A stretch of DNA of 64,000 nt, taken from the NCBI RefSeq assembly GCF_029887875.1, contig NZ_JARXRM010000025.1, forward strand, positions 62,001-126,000, given 5' to 3'. Made by a program: the position numbers and the translations under genes. Shown here piece by piece: positions 33,026 through 43,945 of the stretch. This DNA comes from Luteimonas endophytica. Its GTDB lineage: Bacteria > Pseudomonadota > Gammaproteobacteria > Xanthomonadales > Xanthomonadaceae. The notes under the pieces are model-generated. The model worked only from the letters and a program-made list of their open reading frames with translations, searched no databases and had not been told where the DNA came from. Each line of letters opens with the position of its first letter. The first letter of the stretch is position 1.

Positions 33026-36000
33026 TCAGAAGTCGGCCCGGATCCCCAGGCTGATGCGCCGGCCCGAACGCTCGTACATGGTCGGGAACGACGGATCCAT
33101 GGTGTAGCCACCGGTTTCCTCGTCGGTCATGTTGATGCCCTTCAGGGTCAGCTTGATGCTGTCGGTCAACCGGTAGCCGATGGACATGTCGAGCTGGCCG
33201 TAGGCGTCGCGCCAGATCGGGTACATGTTGTAGCCGATGGACTCGACGTACTCGTCCTTGTGGTTGTAGGACAGGCGCGCATCGAAGCGGTCGTTGTCGT
33301 AGTACAGGGTGACGTTGAAGGTGTTTTCGGCCAGGCCGGGCATCGGCGTGCCGATGCCCAGGTCCGATTCGCCGGCCAGCGAGCTGTCGAGCCTGGTGTA
33401 GTTGGCGTTGACGCCGAAGCCTTCGAGCGCGCCGTGCAGCATGGCCAGCGGCAACTGGGCGATCAGCTCGACGCCGTCCACCTCGTAGGACCCGTCGGCA
33501 TTCACCGGCTGGTACACGTCGAAGTCGTAGCGGCCGTTGAGCGTGCCGTTGGCGTTGTACACCGCCACGTCCTCGACCACCCCGGTCAGCGAGTTGACGA
33601 CCACGCCCTCGATCTTCTTGCGGAAGTACGACGCCGCCAGCAGGCCGCCGTTCTCGAGGTACTTCTCCAGGCCGATCTCCCATTGCCGGGCGGTGGTCGG
33701 CAGCAGGTCGGGGTTGCCGTCGGTGAAGCGGAACGAATTCCAGCTGGCGGTGCGCTTGTAGGCGATGTCGGTCAGCTGCGGGCGGATCAGGGTTTCCGAC
33801 GCCGCCGCACGCAGCAGCAGGCCGTCCGACAGCTCGGCGGTCATGTTCAGGCTGGGCAGGATGTCGTCGTAGCCGCCTGTCCTGGACACCGGCGAATCCG
33901 TGTAGCCGGTGGTGCCGTCCGCGTTCTGCACCGGGTGGTAGCCGAAGGACAGCACCGCGGTGTCGGAATAGCGCGCGCCGGCGTTCACCGACAGCGGCAC
34001 GCTGCCCAGGTCGAAGGCGAAATCGGCCATCGCGTAGAGGCTGGTCACCTCCTCGTCCACGCGGTAGTACTGGCCCTCGTCGAACGGGGTGGCGAAGCCC
34101 GGATAGCGAAAGGCGCCGCGGGCGTATTCGTTGGAGACCTGCCGCCAGTCCAGGTCCTTCACGCCGTACGCGCCGCCGGGGACGATGTCGCTGACCCATT
34201 GCAGCGGGCTGTCGGCCAGGGTGCGGGTGTCGACCCAGGAGGTGTCGCCGGCGGCCGGGCCGGTGATCTTGAGCTCGCCGTATTGGCGCTCCTTCGACTT
34301 GTCGGTATAGCGCGCGCCGAACTGCACGGTGCGCAGCGCCGGCAGGAACGCGAGGTCGAGCGCCTTGCTGAAATCGAGCTGCGCGGCGTACTTGTCGTCG
34401 GTCACCTGTTCCAGCGTGGTCTCGTAGGCCTCGAACAGGTACGCCTGCGGCGCGTCGTACATGTCGATGGTGCCGGGATTGTCGCTGGGGACGGTCTCGC
34501 CGCTGTTGCCGGTCCAGCGCGTGCGCGAGGGCGCATAGGCCACGTGTTTGAGGTTGGCGTAGTCGAGCGTCTTTTCCGCACCCGAGTAACCGAGCATCGC
34601 GTCGATTCCCCAGCTGTCGCCCTTCCAGTCCATCGCCACGCTGTACTGGCTGTAGTCGGTCCGGTTGATGCGTTCCTTGCTCAGGAACTCGTGCTGGGTG
34701 GCGGTGTAGGACACGTCGCGCAGCACGACCATGCCGTGCTCGGAGAGGGTGGTGGCGTCGTATTCGTGGATGGTCTCGAGCGTGCTGCGGCTGGAAGCGG
34801 AGTAGGCCGCGGCGTCGTACTCGTCCTCGGTGGTGTCGTAGCCGCCGATCATCGCGTCGAAGGTGAGGCTGAAGCGGTTGCTCGGCCTGTACTGGACCGA
34901 CGCGGTGGCGCCCCACTTGTCCTGGTCGTTGAGATAGACGCGGTCGCCGACCTTGTCCTGGAAGATGATGCGGCCGGTCTCGTCGCGGTCGGTGCGATCG
35001 CGCACGACGATGCCCGCATCGCGCTCGAGGACCTCGGCGGCCTGGCTTCCGCGCGGGTCCGACGCCTCCAGGAAGCGGAACATCGGCCGGAAGTTGATGC
35101 CCGAGGTGGAATCGGTGCGGTTGGTGCGCTCCGCCTTGGAGAAGGAGACCAGCGCGCCCCAGTCGCCCCGGGTGTCGCTGGCCAGGAACGACAGCCTGGG
35201 ATCGGTCTGCTCGGAGATCGAGTTGTAGGCGCCTTCCGCCGAGGCGACCAGCTTGCGACCGTCGTAGTCGAACGGGCGCGCGGTGGAGATCAGCACCGAA
35301 CCGGCGATGCCGCCCTCCTCGTCCGCGGCGGTGGGCGACTTCTGCACCGTCACCTGCTGGATGATCTCGGAGGCGAAGATGTCGAACTCCACGTCGCGCC
35401 CGCCGCTGCCCGAGGCCGTCGCCAGGTTGTTGATGGAGACGTGGGTGAACTCGGACGGCAGGCCGCGCACGTTGACCCGGGTGCCCAGGCCCTTGTTGCG
35501 TTCGATCGTCACGCCGGGCATGCGCTGCAGGGCCTCCGAGAGGTTCTGCTCGGGAAAGTCGGCGACGTCGGTGGCGACGATGGAGTCGGAGAACCCGATG
35601 TTCGACCGCTTGATGTCCACCGCCTGTTCGAGACTGCGGCTGTAGCTGCCGACCACCTGGACGCTTTCCAGTTCCTGCACGGGGGACAGCGCCTGCGGCA
35701 CCGCGGCGGCGCCCGGCGCGGCGCCCGGTACCGCCGGCGCCGGGGCCGGAGCGTCCATGGCACCCGCGGCCTCGATGGTCACGGTGGTCGCATTGAGATA
35801 GCGATGACGCAATCCCGTGCCGGCCAGCAGTCGCTTCAGGCCTTCCTCGGGCGGCAGGCCCGCGGGGATGGCGCGGGTCTCGGGGTTCCCGGCCGCCTGC
35901 GCGCCATAGACGAACTGCAGACCGGTCTGCCGCGACAGCGCGTTGAGCGCGCGGTCCAGGGGCTGCGACGCAATGGCCTCGGTCGCGACGCCGGCCTCCT

Positions 36001-36067
36001 GTGCGGTCGCGGTGGTGGTTGCGGCCTGCAAAGCCAGGGCGATCGAGAGAAACAGGATTCTGCGCAT
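33026..36067 (-). CDS. TonB-dependent receptor with STN signalling domain
   Basis: 1013 residues. Signal peptide about 1-23 (RRILFLSIALALQAATTTATA). An STN domain lies at about 30-95 (LDRALNALSRQTGLQFVY ... LAGTGLRHRYL), the part that contacts FecR. A Pro/Ala linker leads to the plug (ADFPEQNLSEALQRMPGVTIER, GLPSEFTHVSINN, VQKSPTAADEEGGIAGSV) of the TIGR01782-type (Xanthomonas/Caulobacter) subfamily. The barrel ends RRISLGIRADF. These receptors usually import glycans, phosphate esters or other organic nutrients rather than siderophores. With the sigma/FecR pair upstream and the PHP hydrolase downstream it forms a cell-surface-signalling uptake cluster. ATG 36067 is preferred to the upstream Met. 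Confidence 0.9.
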   Translation of the reverse strand: MRRILFLSIALALQAATTTATAQEAGVATEAIASQPLDRALNALSRQTGLQFVYGAQAAGNPETRAIPAGLPPEEGLKRLLAGTGLRHRYLNATTVTIEAAGAMDAPAPAPAVPGAAPGAAAVPQALSPVQELESVQVVGSYSRSLEQAVDIKRSNIGFSDSIVATDVADFPEQNLSEALQRMPGVTIERNKGLGTRVNVRGLPSEFTHVSINNLATASGSGGRDVEFDIFASEIIQQVTVQKSPTAADEEGGIAGSVLISTARPFDYDGRKLVASAEGAYNSISEQTDPRLSFLASDTRGDWGALVSFSKAERTNRTDSTSGINFRPMFRFLEASDPRGSQAAEVLERDAGIVVRDRTDRDETGRIIFQDKVGDRVYLNDQDKWGATASVQYRPSNRFSLTFDAMIGGYDTTEDEYDAAAYSASSRSTLETIHEYDATTLSEHGMVVLRDVSYTATQHEFLSKERINRTDYSQYSVAMDWKGDSWGIDAMLGYSGAEKTLDYANLKHVAYAPSRTRWTGNSGETVPSDNPGTIDMYDAPQAYLFEAYETTLEQVTDDKYAAQLDFSKALDLAFLPALRTVQFGARYTDKSKERQYGELKITGPAAGDTSWVDTRTLADSPLQWVSDIVPGGAYGVKDLDWRQVSNEYARGAFRYPGFATPFDEGQYYRVDEEVTSLYAMADFAFDLGSVPLSVNAGARYSDTAVLSFGYHPVQNADGTTGYTDSPVSRTGGYDDILPSLNMTAELSDGLLLRAAASETLIRPQLTDIAYKRTASWNSFRFTDGNPDLLPTTARQWEIGLEKYLENGGLLAASYFRKKIEGVVVNSLTGVVEDVAVYNANGTLNGRYDFDVYQPVNADGSYEVDGVELIAQLPLAMLHGALEGFGVNANYTRLDSSLAGESDLGIGTPMPGLAENTFNVTLYYDNDRFDARLSYNHKDEYVESIGYNMYPIWRDAYGQLDMSIGYRLTDSIKLTLKGINMTDEETGGYTMDPSFPTMYERSGRRISLGIRADF

Positions 36068-36165
36068 CGTGGATTCCAGTGGGGTGATGTCGGGCGCCGC
36101 GACGCAGGGGCGGTCGCGCATGCCTGGACTACGAGGGCCCGGAGCGGAGACCGGGCACCGCCTTT

Positions 36166-36213
36166 TCGATGAATTTTTTTTTACAGCGCCGGCGGCGGTG
36201 CGCGTTTCATCGA
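36166..36213 (-). promoter_or_regulatory. A-tract flanked by an inverted repeat, upstream of the STN receptor
   Basis: TCGATGAA (36166-36173) and TTCATCGA (36206-36213) are perfect inverted arms, and nine T (36174-36182; A-tract on the coding strand) lie inside. Read on the minus strand, GTAAAAAAAAATTC followed by GGTCTCC about 20 bases on resembles an ECF-type -35/-10 pair. It is probably the promoter recognised by the sigma factor encoded at 37318-37842. Exact elements cannot be fixed by eye. Confidence 0.35.
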
Positions 36214-36265
36214 CGGCTGCGTCGATTCACGCGGCGCCGCAACGAAGCACGACCGGTGCGACGTT

Positions 36266-37321
36266 CTATTTGCGCTGTACGCCGCCGGGCACGCGGCGCC
36301 GGGTGCCGACGCCGATCCTGTCCGCGGACAGCGTCGTCCTGAGCGTGGGCTGCCCGTCGAGGAAGGCGCGCAGCGACTCCAGGTCGTCGCCGCTCAGGTT
36401 GCCGGTCAGGCGCAACTCGCCGGCGGCCGCGTCCTCCACGTGCAGGTGGACGCGATTGAGGCGGTTGAACGCATCGGCCACGTCGCGCAGCGGCATGTCG
36501 CGGAACACGACCCGTCGCGTCCACCATCCCGTCATCGTCTCGACATCCTCGTGGCTCACGCTGACGGCCTGGTCGCGATAGTCGACGCGGGCGCTCTGGC
36601 CGGCGCGCAGGTCCGCCAGGAGCCGGCCTTCGCCGGCGGCGGCGACGATGCGCACCCGGCCCTCGGCCACGCCGATCCGCGCCTGCTCGCGCTGCAGCGA
36701 GACGTCGAAGGTGGTGCCGATGTCGCGGACCTGCAGGCCCGCCGCGTGGACCGCGAAGGGACGGCGGTCGTCGGCCACCACGAAGCTCGCCTGCCCGCGC
36801 GCCAGTTCGATGCGACGGTGCAGCAGGCTGAAGCGCATGGACAACGCGCTCTCGGCGTTCAGGTGCACCACGGTGCCGTCGGGAAGCTCGAAACTGCGCG
36901 GCGCACCGTGCGGCGCGGCGTAATGCGCGGATCGCGGCCAGGCGAGGTGCATGCCGATGCCCAGCGCGAGCAGCGCGACCGCCGCGGCCGCGAAGCGCGG
37001 CAGGCGCATTCGCCGCCGGGGCACCGTCTTCGGCGGCGGTGGGCGCCGGGCGGGCAGCACGACCACGTTGCCGGGTGCCGCCCGCGGCGCTTCGTCGTCG
37101 ATCAGCGCCTCCAGGTCGATGGGCATCGCGCGCAGGAGGTCGCCCAGCTCACCCGCCACCCGGGCGATGGCCAGGTATTCGCGCAGGTGCTCCGGCGAGG
37201 CCGCCAGCCAGTCCATGAAGCGCGCCTGCTGCGCCGTGCTCAGCCGGTCCTGGCGTTGCAGCGCATGCCAGTGCGCCGCTTCCTGGGTGATGCGTGCCGG
37301 GTGGTCCCCGGGTTCGGTCAT
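36266..37321 (-). CDS. fecR: FecR-family anti-sigma/signal transducer
   Basis: 351 residues. The cytoplasmic N-terminal domain (EAAHWHALQRQDRLSTAQQARFMDWLAASPEHLREY) binds the sigma factor. A single membrane helix lies at about 108-127 (FAAAAVALLALGIGMHLAW). The periplasmic FecR domain has GAPRSFELPDGTVVHLNAES and GEGRVRIVA-type strands. The C-terminal STN-like part is FRDMPLRDVADAFNRLN. ATG 37321 overlaps the sigma stop by four bases. It receives the signal from the receptor STN domain and controls the ECF factor. Confidence 0.92.
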   Translation of the reverse strand: MTEPGDHPARITQEAAHWHALQRQDRLSTAQQARFMDWLAASPEHLREYLAIARVAGELGDLLRAMPIDLEALIDDEAPRAAPGNVVVLPARRPPPPKTVPRRRMRLPRFAAAAVALLALGIGMHLAWPRSAHYAAPHGAPRSFELPDGTVVHLNAESALSMRFSLLHRRIELARGQASFVVADDRRPFAVHAAGLQVRDIGTTFDVSLQREQARIGVAEGRVRIVAAAGEGRLLADLRAGQSARVDYRDQAVSVSHEDVETMTGWWTRRVVFRDMPLRDVADAFNRLNRVHLHVEDAAAGELRLTGNLSGDDLESLRAFLDGQPTLRTTLSADRIGVGTRRRVPGGVQRK

Positions 37322-37842
37322 CGCGCCCCCGCGGGAGCGGCCAGCGCACGCCGGCAGACGGAGAGTCCGCGCACCACGTGCTTCTTGACCATGTGCGGCG
37401 ACACGCCCAGCCGCTCGGCGATCTGCTTGTAGCTCAGGCCGTCGCGGTACTGCATCACCAGCACCGCGCGGGTGGGCCCGGGCAGGCCGTTCAGCAGTGC
37501 CTGCAGGCGCTTTCCCCGCTGCGCGCGTTCGGCGGCGTCCTCGACGCTCTCCTCGCTGCTGAGCAGGGCCGTCAGGGCCTCGAGATCGTCGATCGGCAGC
37601 GGCGATCGCTGGCGGCGCACCGCCTGTTCGCGCGCGAGGTTCAACGCGACAGTGAACAGGTACGCCTCAGGATTGGCGATCGCCCCGCCCTGGCGATCGT
37701 GCGCCCGCAGCAGGCGCAGGTAGGTTTCCTGCACCAGGTCCTCCGCGTCCTCGTTCGCGCCGCGACGCACGAAGAATCCGCGCAGCACCGGCCCCTGTTC
37801 GGCGAACATGCGCGCCAGTCCCCGCTTCGCCTGTTCGGCCAA
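37318..37842 (-). CDS. fecI: FecI-like ECF sigma factor
   Basis: 174 residues. Region 2: LRGFFVRRGANEDAEDLVQETYLRLL. Region 4: LPGPTRAVLVMQYRDGLSYKQIAERLGVSPHMVKKHVVRGL, with a good helix-turn-helix. Start is TTG 37842, with AGGAC a few bases upstream; ATG 37809 would cut into the first helix of region 2. It is followed directly by fecR. It is expected to direct RNA polymerase to the promoter before the receptor gene at 36067 when the ligand is bound. Confidence 0.88.
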   Translation of the reverse strand: MAEQAKRGLARMFAEQGPVLRGFFVRRGANEDAEDLVQETYLRLLRAHDRQGGAIANPEAYLFTVALNLAREQAVRRQRSPLPIDDLEALTALLSSEESVEDAAERAQRGKRLQALLNGLPGPTRAVLVMQYRDGLSYKQIAERLGVSPHMVKKHVVRGLSVCRRALAAPAGAR

Positions 37843-38009
37843 CGTGCCGTCCTACCCCTGGAGTGCGCGGCAAGGTAAGGCCGGTTCATGACGCCGCGGT
37901 GACCGCGTGGGCGCTTCGCCCGCCGCACGGGCCTCGGGCCGGATCCGCCCAACCATCGGCGGCCGCCCGGCCGGGGTGCTCGGCCGGCCCACGGCCGTCG
38001 GGTGCCGGT

Positions 38010-39173
38010 TCAGAACGCAGCCACGTCCGGCTCCGGGGCCCCGGGGTCGGCCCCGCAGCTGACCAGCACCGGTTCCTCGATGGCGCCGGCGGCATGCAGG
38101 TTGCGCAACGCCAGGATCGCGGTGGCGCTGAGCTCGCTGCCCTGCCGCAGCAGCATGGTGCCGCGGGTGCTGGCGATGTCGCGCTCCACCCGCCAGCCCG
38201 GCATCAGCTCGCGGATGCGCGCCAGCCGCGGGCCCTCGTGGATGCGCAGGCGCAGCCCGCCCAGTGCCTTGACGATGTCCGTCGGGATCTCCGGCTCCAG
38301 CATGCGCACGCCCTCGATGGCGCTGGCCTGCGACTCCTTGCGCGACAGGCACCGCACCAGATACAACGCGGCGCGCAGCAGCTGCGCGCCACGCACCACC
38401 TCGGCGGGCTCGCCATGGGGCGGCGGCGCCGCCTGGTAGCGGACGATCCGGGCCACGGTGTCCAGGCGCGGGATCTCCGCCAGCAGCCGGTGGCCGACCT
38501 CGGGGTGCGACTCCAGCAGCCGCCGCTCCTCCCCGGAGAGCTCGCCGCCGGCCAGGTCGCGCTGGATCAGGTCGGCGGGAACGCCGACGCAGCCGACATG
38601 GCTGAGCGCCGCGGCCACCCGCACCGCCCAGCTGTCGGCCCAGCCGAGCCGGTCGGCGACGTGGGCGACGCAGGTCTGCAGCAGCTCGGAGCGATGAAAG
38701 GCGCCCGGCGCCACCATCGACAGCACCTCGGTGAGCATGCGGATGGCCCCGGCCAGCGTGGTCTCCAGCAGCTCGCGCTCGAACAGGATGCGGCGGTGCA
38801 CCCGCACCGCTTCGTGCAGGGTGGCGGCGAGCTCCTCGGTCGGGCAGGGCTTGCACAGGAACCGGAAGATGGCGCCGCGGTTGATCGCCGCGATCGCCGA
38901 CTCGGCGTCGGCCTGCCCGGTCAGCAGCACCCGCACCGTGTCCGGGGAGCGCTGGCGGACCAGGCCGAGAAACGTGGCGCCGTCCATCGCCGGCATGCGC
39001 ATGTCGGAGACGACGACGTCGAACGGCGGCGCTTCCGCCATCGCCGCCAGCGCCGCCTCGCCGCCGCCGGCGGTCGTCACCTCGAACTGGCCGAACAGGT
39101 TGCGTTCGAGCGCGGCGAGCAGGTTGGGCTCGTCGTCGACGCACAGGATGCGCGGCAGCGCGGCTTCGCTCAC
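38010..39173 (-). CDS. Response regulator with degenerate HD-GYP domain
   Basis: 387 residues from GTG 39173, which overlaps the kinase stop (GTGA). The receiver domain (about 1-125) has ILCVDDEPNLL, phospho-Asp in VVSDMRMPAMDG and Lys in LCKPCPTEE. The following region aligns with HD-GYP phosphodiesterases (HRSELLQTCVAHVADRLGW, ESHPEVGHRLLAEIPRLDTVARIVRYQ). However, the HDIGK motif is replaced by HVGCVG and the HHExxDGxGYP loop by RYQAAPPPHG. The metal centre is therefore lost and c-di-GMP hydrolysis is unlikely; a protein-interaction output is more plausible. Co-transcribed with the kinase and the FIST sensor. Confidence 0.82.
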   Translation of the reverse strand: MSEAALPRILCVDDEPNLLAALERNLFGQFEVTTAGGGEAALAAMAEAPPFDVVVSDMRMPAMDGATFLGLVRQRSPDTVRVLLTGQADAESAIAAINRGAIFRFLCKPCPTEELAATLHEAVRVHRRILFERELLETTLAGAIRMLTEVLSMVAPGAFHRSELLQTCVAHVADRLGWADSWAVRVAAALSHVGCVGVPADLIQRDLAGGELSGEERRLLESHPEVGHRLLAEIPRLDTVARIVRYQAAPPPHGEPAEVVRGAQLLRAALYLVRCLSRKESQASAIEGVRMLEPEIPTDIVKALGGLRLRIHEGPRLARIRELMPGWRVERDIASTRGTMLLRQGSELSATAILALRNLHAAGAIEEPVLVSCGADPGAPEPDVAAF

Positions 39174-40291
39174 GGCCCCGCCCCCGTGGCCTCTATCGGC
39201 AGGCGTACCACGAAGGTGGTGCCGGGCCCGGCACCGGTCTCGAAGAAGAGCGCGCCGCCGTGTTTGTCGACCACCGTGGAATAGGCCATCGCCAGTCCCT
39301 GCCCGGTGCCCTTGCCCACCGGCTTGGTGGTGAAGAACGGGTCGAACACCCGGGTGCGGATCGCCTCCGGGATCCCGGGCCCGTCGTCGGCGACGCGGAT
39401 GTCGACGTGGCGGTCGCCGAACCTGCGCACCGAGATCGCGATCCGGCCCTTGTCCCGCTGCCCGGGCACCAGGCTGTCGGAGATCGCATGCGCGGCGTTG
39501 ACCACCAGGTTCAACAGCACCTGGCCGATCTCGTCGCGCAGGCAGGAGACCTCCGGCACGTCCTCCGCGAAATCCTGCTCCATCTGCGCGACGTACTTCC
39601 ACTCGTTGCGCGCCACCGTCACCGCGGTTTCGACCAGCGGGCGCAGGTCGACGCGCTCCTTCTCGCCCGCCGAGGGGTGCGAGAACTGCTTCATCGCGCC
39701 GACGATCCTGGAGATCCGGTCCAGCCCCTCCAGCGACTGCTCCAGCGCCTCGGGCACCTGGCGTCGAACGTAGTCGAAGCGGGTGCGGCGGACCGCGGCC
39801 TCGAACGCCTCCACCGGCGCCTCGAGCCCGCCGCAGCCGCGCGCCGCCTCGACCACGGCCAGCGCGGCGGCCAGCACCTCGTCGGCGGCGGCCATGCCCT
39901 TGCGCACGAAGGCGACGTTGTCGCGCACGTACTGGGCCGGGGTGTTGATCTCGTGGGCGATGCCGGCGGCGAGCTGGCCCACCGATTCCATCTTCTGCGC
40001 CTGCAGCAGCGCCGCCTGGGTCCTGCCCAGCTCGGTGAGCGCGCGCTGCAGCTCGTGGCGCTCCTCGCTCAGTTCGCGGGTCTTCATGGCCACGACCCTT
40101 CCCAGCGCGACGTTGTGCTGCAGGGTCGCCAGCGGCGAAGCGGCCGAGTGGTCGCGCTCGCGCACCCGCCGCTTCAGCACCGCGATCACCTTGTCGCGCG
40201 CCGCCAGCCTGCGCCGCAGCTCGGCCACGGCGGCGGCGTCCGCCGTTGCCGGGGCCGCCTGGGGCGGTGCTGCGCGGCCGGCCCTGCTCAT
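39170..40291 (-). CDS. Cytoplasmic histidine kinase with coiled coil
   Basis: 373 residues without membrane helices. The N-terminal part (about 20-115) is a coiled coil rich in Arg, Glu and Leu, ending in the H-box [20 protein letters not shown], the NtrB-like/HATPase kinase type. Downstream are the N-box [13 protein letters not shown]1 [13 protein letters not shown]-box [15 protein letters not shown] and G2 [10 protein letters not shown]. The input most likely comes from the FIST protein encoded just upstream, as no sensory domain is present here. ATG 40291 overlaps the FIST stop (ATGA). It passes phosphate to the HD-GYP-like regulator. Confidence 0.88.
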   Translation of the reverse strand: MSRAGRAAPPQAAPATADAAAVAELRRRLAARDKVIAVLKRRVRERDHSAASPLATLQHNVALGRVVAMKTRELSEERHELQRALTELGRTQAALLQAQKMESVGQLAAGIAHEINTPAQYVRDNVAFVRKGMAAADEVLAAALAVVEAARGCGGLEAPVEAFEAAVRRTRFDYVRRQVPEALEQSLEGLDRISRIVGAMKQFSHPSAGEKERVDLRPLVETAVTVARNEWKYVAQMEQDFAEDVPEVSCLRDEIGQVLLNLVVNAAHAISDSLVPGQRDKGRIAISVRRFGDRHVDIRVADDGPGIPEAIRTRVFDPFFTTKPVGKGTGQGLAMAYSTVVDKHGGALFFETGAGPGTTFVVRLPIEATGAGP

Positions 40292-41397
40292 GCCCCGATC
40301 GCCACGCCGGTGAACGTCTGGTTGACGTGCAGGCCGTTGAACTGCTCGCCATAGGTGGAGAAGCCGAACACGTGCTGACCGGCCATGAACGCGCCGACCC
40401 GTACGGCCAGGCCGCTCTGCTCGAAGCCGACGCGGCGCAGGATGCAGTCGCAGCCGATCACCAGCGCCGGGTCCGCCACGCTGCGGCGGACCTCGGCGAA
40501 TGCGCGCTCCAGGGTGTCCATCGGGTCCACCGCCCGCCCCACCGAGACCACCATGGCCTCGTCGACCGCGCAGTAGCAGGTGAGCGACAGATCCGCGTTG
40601 GCCCGCAGGATCGAGCGCACGTAGGGCTCGCCGGCGATGGTCAGCAGCAGCGGGTGGGTGGAGAAGACGGCGGCGTCAAGGTCGGCCACCGCCACCCCCA
40701 CCGCCTCCGCATACGCCAGTGCCGCCGGTTCGCCGTCCAGCTCGAAGATGATGCGCCGGTCCGGATCCGCGCCGGTGACCACCAGCTCGATCTGGCTGGG
40801 CACGAAATGCTGGAACTTGAAGGCGGCGAACGGGTTGCGGCACTCGAACAGCGCCAGCACCGCGGCATGGGACAGGAAGCGGCCGTCGTGGTAGACGTGG
40901 GTGCGTTCGAACTTGAGGTTGTCGCCGGCCGAACCGCCGATGACCGGCAGGCTGCCGGTCATCTGGTACAACGCCGCGGCCAGGTGTTCCTCGCAGGTCG
41001 ACAGTCCGTCGACCAGCAGCAGTCCGAACCATTGCGCGGGCCTCGCCTCGGTCGCCGCCTGCACGGTGGCGGCCGCGACCGCGGCCTGGGCCTGCAGGTC
41101 GGACAGCGGCGCGATCAGCAGCGGGTGGACGTCGATCGCGCCGCCGCGCACGCCCGCGGCGAGGATGCCGCTGGCCTGGAACCCGCGTGCGCCGAGCTGC
41201 CCGGCCGAGGTGCAGCCGATCACCGGGCAGGCGAACGCGGCCTTGATCGCCGCCCCGAGCGCATCCAGGTCGTAGTCGGGGTCGCAGAACAGCAGCACCG
41301 CGTCGAGCTCGGCGCCGCCGAGCTGCCCGGCCAGTTCGTGCACCGCTGCGGTCGCATCGCGCGAGGAGGTCTCGGCATGGGTGACGCGCAGTGCCAT
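40288..41397 (-). CDS. FIST-domain sensor protein
   Basis: 369 residues. FIST N-domain: VLLFCDPDYDLDALG, CPVIGCTSAGQLGARG, then GLSTCEEHLAAALYQM and PVIGGSAGDNLKF. FIST C-domain: HVYHDGRFLSHAAVLALF, LELDGEPA-like strands, and the end SFCT-like FGFSTYGEQFNGLHVNQTFTGVAI. FIST domains are thought to bind small ligands, often amino acids, in signal pathways. It is the first of three overlapping genes with the kinase and response regulator. Start ATG 41397; the longer open frame upstream is not used. Soluble, no signal peptide. Confidence 0.88.
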   Translation of the reverse strand: MALRVTHAETSSRDATAAVHELAGQLGGAELDAVLLFCDPDYDLDALGAAIKAAFACPVIGCTSAGQLGARGFQASGILAAGVRGGAIDVHPLLIAPLSDLQAQAAVAAATVQAATEARPAQWFGLLLVDGLSTCEEHLAAALYQMTGSLPVIGGSAGDNLKFERTHVYHDGRFLSHAAVLALFECRNPFAAFKFQHFVPSQIELVVTGADPDRRIIFELDGEPAALAYAEAVGVAVADLDAAVFSTHPLLLTIAGEPYVRSILRANADLSLTCYCAVDEAMVVSVGRAVDPMDTLERAFAEVRRSVADPALVIGCDCILRRVGFEQSGLAVRVGAFMAGQHVFGFSTYGEQFNGLHVNQTFTGVAIGA

Positions 41398-41431
41398 CGG
41401 CTGGGTTTCCGGGTGTCCCTGCCGTCGATAG

Positions 41432-43879
<2,448 letters not shown>

Positions 43880-43904
43880 GCGCGTCAGCGCGCTGACAAC
43901 GGGA

Positions 43905-43930
43905 GGCCCGGGCATGCGCGGGCCTTCTTC
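43905..43930. terminator. Weak terminator between icd and rtcB
   Basis: GGCCCG (43905-43910) pairs with CGGGCC (43919-43924), followed by TTCTTC. It lies between convergent genes 26 bp after the icd stop. The T-tract is imperfect. Confidence 0.45.
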
Positions 43931-43945
43931 ATGGTGTCCGCCCGC

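Noticed and set aside
31466-36172. 1568-codon plus-strand open frame opposite the PHP and STN receptor genes
   Set aside because: Spans two real genes and their spacer, contains no recognisable motif, and is the mirror of biased third-position GC in the true frames.
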